Part shown: in pieces, positions 1-6,318 of the stretch
Layout: every line of letters begins with the position of its first letter
Position numbering within the stretch: position 1 is the stretch's first letter
Assembly: GCA_021817875.1 (NCBI GenBank)
Contig: JAKAFQ010000080.1
Location: 1-11,691, forward strand
Direction of reading: 5' to 3'
Length of the DNA: 11,691 bases
From: Pseudomonadota bacterium
GTDB lineage: Bacteria > Pseudomonadota > Gammaproteobacteria > Steroidobacterales > Steroidobacteraceae
The notes under the pieces: generated by a model
Database searches by the model: none
Seen by the model: the letters and a program-made list of their open reading frames with translations, nothing else
What the model was told of the DNA's origin: nothing
Position numbers and translations under genes: made by a program

Positions 1-18
1 GACGCGCTGCCGGGAATT

Positions 19-28
19 GGGGGGGGGG
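19..28. repeat. Homopolymeric run of ten G
   Basis: Ten consecutive G residues lie near the left edge of the window. In frame 1 the first 36 bases read as eleven codons followed by TGA at 34-36, so the run might sit in the tail of a gene that begins outside the window, but eleven residues are too few to support a call. Long G runs are prone to slippage during replication and to length errors in sequencing. Apart from the inverted repeat at 179-209, nothing else is recognisable in bases 1-248. Confidence 0.6.
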
Positions 29-178
29 CATCGTGACAGAGCCATGCCGTCGAGCCGTCGGTTCTCCGGGATCCGGGTCAATGGAACATGTCCGCGGCGA
101 TCGTCAGCCATAGCACCCCGGTGACCACGAGTCTGTGCGCGACGGGCCGTCGACATGGGCTTGCATGACCGCACGGCC

Positions 179-209
179 CTGTTCGGCGTTGCCTGAGCGC
201 GCCGAACGG
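179..209. promoter_or_regulatory. Inverted repeat in the leader of the flavoprotein gene
   Basis: GTTCGGCG at 181-188 is followed after 11 bases by its exact reverse complement CGCCGAAC at 200-207. As RNA the stem can extend to 179/209 through one G-U pair. It ends about 25 bases before the GAGGAG ribosome-binding site at 235-240. The position suits an operator for a dimeric repressor or a leader-RNA hairpin, but there is no sequence evidence for which protein, if any, binds it. A chance repeat in GC-rich DNA is possible. Confidence 0.35.
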
Positions 210-248
210 TACCCACCGGACAAACCATTCACTCGAGGAGCGACGCGC

Positions 249-2207
249 ATGGCAGGCAATCCGCATTTCCCGAGGCTGTTCACGCCGGGACGCATCGGCC
301 GTCTCACCATCGACAACCGCATCGTCAAGGCGCCAACCTCCACCGGCATGAGCCACAAGGATGGCACGGTGTCGGAGCGGCTCTTCCGCCATTACCGCGA
401 ACAGGCCGCCGGCGGGGTCGGACTGCTCATCGTCGAGTACGCGTTCGTCGACGACGACGCCAGCAAGTCGGCGCACTGCCAGCTCGGCATCAGCACGGAC
501 GAGCACATCTCCGGACTGGCCTGGCTCGCGGGCATGATCAAGGACCAGGGAGCGCGCGCCGCGATCCAGCTGGAGCACTGTGGCCGCCAGAAATTTCTCG
601 GCACGCCACCGATCAAGGCTGCGTCCCCCGTGCCATGGCCGTCGCTGAAGCAGAAGAAGGGCGATGCGGCGGTGCCCGCGGAACTGACCCACGCCGAAAT
701 CCGGCAGATCGTCGCTGCCTTCGGGGACGCCGCGCGGCGCGCCAGGATGGCCGGCTTCGATCTGGTGGAGATTCACGGTGCGCACGGTTACCTGATCACG
801 AATTTCCTGTCGCCACACACCAACAGGCGCACCGATCAGTACGGCGGCTCGCTGCAGAACCGGATGCGCTTCATGGTGGAGGTCATAGACGACGTGCGTG
901 CTAAGGTCGGCGCTGACTTTCCGGTCACCATCCGCCTCAGTGGCAGCGATTACGAGCCCGACGGCTTCGGTGTCGATGAAACCATCGTGGTTGCGAAGAC
1001 CGCGGAGCAGCACGGCGTCGACGCGGTACACATCTCGGGGGGCGACCATCATCAGATGATTCACCAGGTCAGTCCGATGGCGGTCGAGCGCTGCCACAAC
1101 GTCTGGGCAGCGGCGGCCGTCCGGCCCGAGGTGAAGATTCCCGTGATCGCCTCCGGATCGATCAACATGCCGCAGCTCGCCGAACAGGTGCTGCGGGAGG
1201 GCAAAGGCGACTTCGTGGCGCTCGGCCGGCCGCTCTGGGCAGACCCCAACTGGCCGAACAAGGCGCGCGCGGGCCGCGCGGAGGACATCGTGCCGTGCAT
1301 CCGCTGCAACGACGGCTGCCTGGACCGCACCTTCTTTAACTTCCAGGCGGTGTCGTGCTCGGTGAATCCCAACATCGGCCGCGAGGGTGAATTCGAGATC
1401 AAGCCCGCGGCGCGCAAGAAGGCGGTGGTGGTGATCGGGGGCGGCGTGGCCGGCATGGAAGCGGCGCGCGTGCTCAAGCTGCGCGGTCACGATGTCACCA
1501 TCTTCGAGAAGCGCGGCTTCCTCGGCGGGGTCGGCGTCGAGGGCTCGGTTGCCGACTTCAAGTCCGATTACCGCTTTTTCATCAATTACCAGGTCGCGCA
1601 GGTGAAGAAGCTGGACATCCCGGTGGTTCATGCGGAATTCACGCCGGATCATCTCGACGGATTCGACGTGGCGATCGTGGCCACCGGAGGCGCATCGACG
1701 ATTCCGGACGTCCCCGGCGCTCGTGACAATCCGACGGTCGTCGATGCCGTGCACGTGTTCCTCGATGACGGCGCGGTGGGCCCACGGGTGATCGTACTCG
1801 GCGGCGGTGAAACGGCGGTCGAGACCGCCCTGTACCTGGAACAGAAAGGCCGTGAGGTCACGCTGATTCACCGGCGCGGTGAACTCATGAACCGCGAGGT
1901 GGCGATCACCGACAAGATCGCCTACGGAGAACGGCTGGCTCGATCCCGTGTGAAGGTGCGCCTCGGCGAGCAGGTGGTGGCCATGGGTCCGGGATGGGTG
2001 CGCACGCGCCTGGCTCAGGGCGGCGAGACCCGCCACGAGGCCGACACCATCGCCCTCGCTCTCGGATACCAGCCGCTGCAGGACGGGCTGGTGGATGCGC
2101 TCGGACAGCACCAGGGGCTGGAGGTGCATACCATAGGCGACCGGGTCAGGTCCGCCAAGGTGTTCGAGGCCATCACGGCAGCCCTGAAAACCTCACTCAG
2201 GATATGA
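249..2207 (+). CDS. Old-yellow-enzyme / 2,4-dienoyl-CoA reductase-type flavoprotein
   Basis: A 652-residue oxidoreductase predicted to use FMN, a 4Fe-4S cluster, FAD and NAD(P)H to reduce an activated C=C bond. Residues 5-340 form the FMN TIM barrel, with the HGAHGYL motif at 176-182 (Tyr181 matches the catalytic Tyr of E. coli FadH) and a candidate proton-donor His at 267/268. Cys350, Cys353, Cys357 and Cys370 fit the cluster motif. An FAD Rossmann fold follows (GGGVAG, 397-402), then a second nucleotide fold (GGGETA, 518-523), and the end has the family's TIGD motif. The total length is close to FadH (about 670). The ATG at 249 is chosen because GAGGAG lies 8 bases upstream and homology begins at once; the reading frame stays open back to 135 but those residues do not look conserved. 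Related enzymes include FadH, bile-acid BaiCD/BaiH and trimethylamine dehydrogenase, so the substrate is unknown. The gene stands alone and converges on the AraC gene. Confidence 0.9.
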   Translation: MAGNPHFPRLFTPGRIGRLTIDNRIVKAPTSTGMSHKDGTVSERLFRHYREQAAGGVGLLIVEYAFVDDDASKSAHCQLGISTDEHISGLAWLAGMIKDQGARAAIQLEHCGRQKFLGTPPIKAASPVPWPSLKQKKGDAAVPAELTHAEIRQIVAAFGDAARRARMAGFDLVEIHGAHGYLITNFLSPHTNRRTDQYGGSLQNRMRFMVEVIDDVRAKVGADFPVTIRLSGSDYEPDGFGVDETIVVAKTAEQHGVDAVHISGGDHHQMIHQVSPMAVERCHNVWAAAAVRPEVKIPVIASGSINMPQLAEQVLREGKGDFVALGRPLWADPNWPNKARAGRAEDIVPCIRCNDGCLDRTFFNFQAVSCSVNPNIGREGEFEIKPAARKKAVVVIGGGVAGMEAARVLKLRGHDVTIFEKRGFLGGVGVEGSVADFKSDYRFFINYQVAQVKKLDIPVVHAEFTPDHLDGFDVAIVATGGASTIPDVPGARDNPTVVDAVHVFLDDGAVGPRVIVLGGGETAVETALYLEQKGREVTLIHRRGELMNREVAITDKIAYGERLARSRVKVRLGEQVVAMGPGWVRTRLAQGGETRHEADTIALALGYQPLQDGLVDALGQHQGLEVHTIGDRVRSAKVFEAITAALKTSLRI

Positions 2208-2326
2208 CCGACACCGTCAGAGCGACACATCAGCGGTCCGGCGGACGGGTGGAAGCGCCGGGCTGCGCGCCTGAACTCGCGGCACGCCACGGGCCCGCCA
2301 TCCAGCCTGCCGCCGCTGCCCACCCG

Positions 2327-2380
2327 CTCCGCGGAGGGAGGCAGAGCGTCGCGCGGCCACCGCGGCGCGACGCCGCGGAG
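2327..2380. terminator. Nested GC-rich hairpin between convergent genes
   Basis: Outer arms CTCCGCGG (2327-2334) and CCGCGGAG (2373-2380) are exact complements. Inside them CGTCGCGC (2347-2354) pairs with GCGCGACG (2365-2372) around a 10-base loop. No T tract follows on either strand, so it is not a classical intrinsic terminator. Lying between two gene ends that face each other, it may stop read-through or protect mRNA ends from both sides, or be a REP-like element. The rest of 2208-2477 shows nothing recognisable. Confidence 0.35.
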
Positions 2381-2477
2381 TCATTCCATACATGCAGGCT
2401 GGAGAGCCCGGCGATACCGGCCTGGCGCAGGACGAGCGCGGCCCGGGGGACGCCTTCAGCTCCCGGACAAGCGACCG

Positions 2478-3386
2478 TCAAACGTACGCGCGTCGAAAGG
2501 CAGACGGCGTCACTTTGTATCTCGTGCGAAAACACTCGGCGAAATGCGACGCGTCTTCGAAACCGCACTTCGCGGCGATATCCATCACCGTCAGATCGCT
2601 CTCGAGCAGCAATTCTCGCGCTCGGACGAGCCGCTGGCCGAGTACGTAACGATGAGGCGTCAGGCCCGTCGATGCCCGGAACTGTCGCAGAAAGTGGTAT
2701 GTGCTGAATCCGGAAAGGGCCGCCAGAAAGTCGAGCGACAGCTCCTCCTCGAGATGCTCTTTGATGTGCTCGACGACCTTGCGCAGCGCGGAAGGGGGCA
2801 GGCCGCGGAACTCGCAGCGTCCAACCGCAAGAGCATTGCTTTGCATCAGCAGGCACACGATGAGGTGACAGGTAAATGCCTGATAGAGCAGTTGCGAAGC
2901 GCGGCATTCCGGCTTCGCCGTACAGCAAAGCGATTTCATCACCAGCAGCAGCGTCGGATCATTCAGTCTCAGATGCGGTCTGAGATTGATGGTCGCAGGG
3001 TCACCCTTGCCGAGCTCGCCCCAAGTGCTGCGCAGCAGTTCGTAAGGTACGTGCACATCCAGAATCGCGAAGGAATTGCCACGCCAACGCCACTCGCACG
3101 GTGCGCCGGCCGGTGTGAGCGTCAGCGTATCATTGATGAGCTCCGCACGGTTGGGCTCGCCCCCCACGCGCCTTTCGACCGTACCGACCGCGTCAAATTC
3201 CAGACTGACCACCGGATCGGGAGACAGGTCCAGTTGCCACGGCGTCTGCCTGGGCAAACGATGTACGTACCAACTTGCTGAGCGGCGGGACGCGTCTCGT
3301 CGAAAATGGATCAGCTCGAATCCTGTCGGAAGCTCTTCGTACCAAGCGAAGCGTGGCGCGTCCGCGACAGACAAGCATGCCCCCAA
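2478..3386 (-). CDS. AraC/XylS-family transcriptional regulator
   Basis: A 302-residue DNA-binding regulator. Residues about 1-190 are a variable sensing domain of the cupin-like kind usual in this family, with no recognisable ligand signature. Residues about 200-302 hold the two AraC helix-turn-helix motifs: the first around LDFLAALSGFSTYHFLRQF (218-236), the second around IAAKCGFEDASHF (270-282), followed by the TPSAFRRAY end. The start is uncertain. The frame has no ATG; TTG at 3386 is the first start codon after an in-frame TAA, and a second TTG at 3374 (codon 5) has a better spaced G-rich stretch before it. Divergent placement next to the aldo/keto reductase gene suggests it controls that cluster and perhaps itself. 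Inducer unknown; the family most often activates catabolic or stress genes. Confidence 0.9.
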   Translation of the reverse strand: MGACLSVADAPRFAWYEELPTGFELIHFRRDASRRSASWYVHRLPRQTPWQLDLSPDPVVSLEFDAVGTVERRVGGEPNRAELINDTLTLTPAGAPCEWRWRGNSFAILDVHVPYELLRSTWGELGKGDPATINLRPHLRLNDPTLLLVMKSLCCTAKPECRASQLLYQAFTCHLIVCLLMQSNALAVGRCEFRGLPPSALRKVVEHIKEHLEEELSLDFLAALSGFSTYHFLRQFRASTGLTPHRYVLGQRLVRARELLLESDLTVMDIAAKCGFEDASHFAECFRTRYKVTPSAFRRAYV

Positions 3387-3394
3387 TTCTTATG

Positions 3395-3452
3395 AACTGC
3401 AATTTGATCTTACGCTCCCCACCCCCGGCTTGGGAAGATTAAGAGCGCAGTT
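3395..3452. promoter_or_regulatory. Divergent intergenic region with candidate operator
   Basis: The 152-base gap between the divergent regulator and the reductase cluster holds an interrupted inverted repeat. AACTGC (3395-3400) mirrors GCAGTT (3447-3452), and GATCTTA (3406-3412) mirrors TAAGAGC (3440-3446) with one mismatch. The left half has a 5-base spacer between its two blocks, the right half has none. Such paired blocks could be sites for the adjacent AraC-type protein, which would then act on both promoters. No confident -35/-10 pair was found on either strand; a TAAGAT element on the minus strand at 3407-3412 overlaps the repeat and could be the regulator's -10. Confidence 0.35.
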
Positions 3453-3538
3453 TTTCCCTGATCGCGGCAATTTCTGCCCGGAATTCCGCGAGATATCAAG
3501 CTATCGTCCCAGCACGACCCCACCCAGGTGACTCGCAA

Positions 3539-4681
3539 ATGAACGTACCCCGCATGCAGTTACGCCCCGACTTTTCGGTGCCGCGGATCATCAAAGGAAA
3601 TTGGCAGATCGCCGATGACCACAGCTCGGCGATTCCTGACGACCGTGCGCTGTACGAGGCAATGGCGGCGTTCGTCGACGCCGGCATCACGGCATTCGAC
3701 TGCGGGGACATCTACTATGGCGTCGAGGAGCGGATCGGACGTTTCATCGAGCGCTTTCGGCGCGAGCGTGGCGCGGAGGCGGCCCGTCGGATCGCAGTGC
3801 ACACCAAGTACATTCCCGGCTTCCTGATGGAGGAAGAGCTGCGCACCCAGAGCCGCGAAAAGGTGCAAGCCGTCATCGACCGCTCATTACGCAGGCTGCG
3901 TGTCGATCGACTCGATCTTGTGCAGTTGCATTGGTGGGAATACAGGATTCCCGGCAACGTGGAAACCGCGCTCATTCTGAAGGAATTGCAACAGGCAGGC
4001 AAAATCCATCACATCGGCGGCACGAACTACAATGTCATCGAGCTTGGCAAGATGGTCGACGCCGGAGTGGATGTCGTAGTCAACCAGGTGCAGTATTCAA
4101 TTGTAGACCGTCGTCCACAACAGAAGATGGCGGACTATTGCCGAACGCACAATGTACACCTGCTGTGCTATGGCGCCTTGGGCGGTGGTCTTTTCAGCCG
4201 CAAGTGGCTCGGGATCCCCGACCCCGGCAAGCCGGCCTTCGAGAACGTATCTCTGGACAAGTATTACCGGATCATCGGGGATTTCGGCGGCTGGCAGCTG
4301 TTCCAGGAACTGCTGCAGGTCCTCGACCGCATCGCCCGCAGGCATTCGGTATCGATCCCGGTGGTTGCATCGCGCTTCGTGCTGGAGCAGCCGGCCGTGG
4401 CGGCGGTAATCGAGGGCGCACGCCATGCCCGTCACATTCAGGAGAATATCAAGGCGTTTTCATTTGAACTCGAAACCGACGATCACGCGGAGATCACCGC
4501 CGTGTTGTCCCGTTCAAATGGCCCCAACGGGGATTGCTATGACCTGGATCGCATGGAAAATCGCGATGCTCTGGAAAACGTGGCAACAGAGTACTTCGAC
4601 GTGGAAGGCGGCGCGCTCGTGACCCGTCATCGCAAGCCGGTGACCGTCGCGGAACCATACGGTCACCACCTGGCTCATTAG
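3539..4681 (+). CDS. Aldo/keto reductase
   Basis: A 380-residue NAD(P)H-dependent aldehyde/ketone reductase with a TIM-barrel fold, predicted cytoplasmic. The catalytic tetrad is visible: Asp54 and Tyr59 in FDCGDIYYG, Lys90 in HTKY, and His131 in LVQLHWW. The cofactor side is seen in GALGGGLFSRKW (212-223) and the C-terminal AVIEGARHARHIQENI stretch (289-304), which matches the family's phosphate-binding segment. It is longer than many members (about 320-350) because of a C-terminal tail after about residue 325 with no recognised motif. AGGTGA at 3526-3531, seven bases before the ATG, supports the start. It is the first gene of a likely operon with the small protein, MFS transporter and TonB receptor. 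The substrate cannot be read from sequence; AKR annotations as pyridoxal or sugar dehydrogenase would be guesses. Confidence 0.9.
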   Translation: MNVPRMQLRPDFSVPRIIKGNWQIADDHSSAIPDDRALYEAMAAFVDAGITAFDCGDIYYGVEERIGRFIERFRRERGAEAARRIAVHTKYIPGFLMEEELRTQSREKVQAVIDRSLRRLRVDRLDLVQLHWWEYRIPGNVETALILKELQQAGKIHHIGGTNYNVIELGKMVDAGVDVVVNQVQYSIVDRRPQQKMADYCRTHNVHLLCYGALGGGLFSRKWLGIPDPGKPAFENVSLDKYYRIIGDFGGWQLFQELLQVLDRIARRHSVSIPVVASRFVLEQPAVAAVIEGARHARHIQENIKAFSFELETDDHAEITAVLSRSNGPNGDCYDLDRMENRDALENVATEYFDVEGGALVTRHRKPVTVAEPYGHHLAH

Positions 4682-4706
4682 TGACGAAATTGCGGGGGCG
4701 ACAGAC

Positions 4707-5054
4707 ATGATGAATAACGATGAATATCAACTGTACGATCTGAAGGTCGAGGTGTTTCAAAGCGACGACGGAAAACCAATGGTGTGTCGCCACAAGGCGG
4801 GTGACTATTTTACGGTGACGGACGAGGATCGAATCGGCTTTCCGCCGGGAATGATGATGCCGCTGTATCCATTGGCGGCCATTCTGCCTCTTTTGCCGGC
4901 CAAGCAACGGCCGCTGAATCCGAATGACTGGATGGCCACCGATGCGGTGATTGCCTGTCCGGACCCGAATTGCGGCGGACGATTTCGAATCACACGCGGC
5001 GAACTACGGACCTACCGTCACAGCGAGCAAACCGTGACACCACTGAGGAAGTAA
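4707..5054 (+). CDS. Small TIGR04076-like protein of unknown function
   Basis: A 115-residue soluble protein with no signal peptide or membrane segment. The order of conserved elements resembles the TIGR04076 family: an N-terminal beta-strand stretch (YDLKVEV), Cys27 followed by HKAGDYF (29-35), a central LYPLAAILPLLPAKQR hydrophobic segment (53-68), NDW (73-75), and a CPDPNCGGRFRI end (84-95) with Cys84 and Cys89. The three cysteines could bind metal or be redox active, but this is inference. There is no known reaction for the family. The gene starts 25 bases after the reductase and its TAA overlaps the ATG of the MFS gene by one base (TAATG), so translation is probably coupled. Two adjacent ATG codons (4707, 4710) are equally possible starts; the upstream G-rich stretch is a weak ribosome-binding site. 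Confidence 0.75.
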   Translation: MMNNDEYQLYDLKVEVFQSDDGKPMVCRHKAGDYFTVTDEDRIGFPPGMMMPLYPLAAILPLLPAKQRPLNPNDWMATDAVIACPDPNCGGRFRITRGELRTYRHSEQTVTPLRK

Positions 5055-6190
5055 TGCGGAAAATCGCACTTCGCGTCACACCCACCTTCATTGCGATGCT
5101 GCTGGTCCTGATTGGGATGCAGACGTTCATCATTCAACCGGGAATCGTACAGGGATTCGTCACCGGCCTGGGTCTGACCGCCGCCCATGCGGGATACCTC
5201 GCCGCGGCGGAAACCTCCGGCATCGCCGTGGCGACCATTGCGTGCGCCATCGTGGGCAACGCGCTGAGCTGGCGCGCAATGTGCGCGTTCGGGCTCGCGA
5301 TTCTGGCCGGGTGCGATCTGGCTTCGGCGTTTGTCGCGCAGTATCCGGCGCTTCTGGCGCTGCGCTTCGCCGCGGGACTGGCGGAGGGCGTTTTGATTTC
5401 GCTCGGATACGCAGCCGTCGGACGCGCGTCGAATCCGGATAGAGCGTTCGGATATCTGATCACGATAGTGCTGACGTACGGCGCGCTGGGTCTGCTCGGG
5501 ATTCCGGCCGCCATCGCCCATGGTGGCATGAAGAGCATCATGCTGACTCTGGCGTCGATGGCACTGCTGGGATTGGCCGCAGTCCGGTGGTTCCCGGAGC
5601 CCGGGCGCACTGCGGCGAGGTCGCCTGCATCGCCGTCGGGACTCGGTCTCAGGCGGCGCGAGCTGGCGATGCTGCTGGCCGTGCTGGCGTTTTTCCTCGG
5701 ACAGGGCGTCATCTGGGCCTACCTGTTCCTGATCGGCACTCGGATGGGACTCGGATCGCAGGCAGTGGCCAATGCGCTCACCATTGCGCAATTCGCCGGA
5801 ATCGCGGGTGCATTGTCTGCGGCGACGATCTGCCTGAAATTGCCGAGACTGCTCACTCTGGCGCTCGGAACCGTGTGTATTCTGGTTGGACTTCTGCTCT
5901 TTTCCTATCGGTTGGGCGCGTTGGGATTTTCTCTCGCAGCGGTTGCGTTCAACTGGGCGGCCAATCTGCTGACGCCATTCCTGATTGCGCTGGTGGCGGA
6001 CCTCAATCAACGTCTCGTGCAGACGGCGGCAGCTCTTCAGATGACAGGCCTGGCTCTCGGTCCGGCGCTTGCGGCTCTTTCAGTCACATCCGGACACTAC
6101 ACGACGATATTGCTGGTTTCGGCCGCACTGGCAGCGCTGACGTTGCTTTTCGGAGGATATGCGCACGGACGCGCCGCGATGATTCATTAG
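5054..6190 (+). CDS. Major facilitator superfamily (MFS) transporter
   Basis: A 378-residue polytopic inner-membrane protein with roughly twelve hydrophobic segments split by a charged central loop at about 181-203 (arginine/proline rich), the usual 6+6 arrangement. The stretch RFAAGLAEGVLISLGYAAVGRASNPDRAFG (about 104-133) has the conserved helix 4 glutamate and the R-rich cytoplasmic turn of sugar- and organic-acid-type MFS proteins. The ATG at 5054 is preferred over the longer frame beginning at 4970 because GAGGAA precedes it, it forms a TAATG overlap with the previous gene, and the hydrophobic helix follows directly. Within the cluster it would move the same substrate, or a product, across the inner membrane. 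Direction (import or export) and cargo are not evident. Confidence 0.85.
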   Translation: MRKIALRVTPTFIAMLLVLIGMQTFIIQPGIVQGFVTGLGLTAAHAGYLAAAETSGIAVATIACAIVGNALSWRAMCAFGLAILAGCDLASAFVAQYPALLALRFAAGLAEGVLISLGYAAVGRASNPDRAFGYLITIVLTYGALGLLGIPAAIAHGGMKSIMLTLASMALLGLAAVRWFPEPGRTAARSPASPSGLGLRRRELAMLLAVLAFFLGQGVIWAYLFLIGTRMGLGSQAVANALTIAQFAGIAGALSAATICLKLPRLLTLALGTVCILVGLLLFSYRLGALGFSLAAVAFNWAANLLTPFLIALVADLNQRLVQTAAALQMTGLALGPALAALSVTSGHYTTILLVSAALAALTLLFGGYAHGRAAMIH

Positions 6191-6318
6191 AAATGCGCTG
6201 CAACGGCTACGGTACGCGCCGCGGTCGGTCGGTCTCGAGGCGGATGTCCATCACGGAGTTTGGCGCCTTGCGGTCCATGAATTGATGGTCACAGACGAAT
6301 AACGACGGGGGCAATCTC

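Noticed and set aside
1..36. Possible tail of an upstream gene ending at TGA 34-36
   Set aside because: Only eleven codons, including a glycine stretch from the G run; too short to tell from chance.
78..2129. A 683-codon open frame on the minus strand opposite the flavoprotein gene
   Set aside because: It is antisense to a gene with clear domains and motifs. Its translation is rich in His, Arg, Asp and Ala with no recognisable domain, as expected for a shadow frame in GC-rich DNA.
2230..2928. A 232-codon minus-strand frame overlapping the regulator's C-terminal region
   Set aside because: It lies in a different frame from the AraC HTH domain, which is unmistakable, and has no motif of its own.
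3399..3473. Two direct copies of GCAATTT in the divergent gap
   Set aside because: Seven bases of simple composition 68 bases apart, not in helical phase; likely chance.
5018..6010. A 330-codon minus-strand frame opposite the MFS gene
   Set aside because: The translation is dominated by Arg, Gln, Glu and Ser with no motif, the expected complement of a hydrophobic transporter gene.
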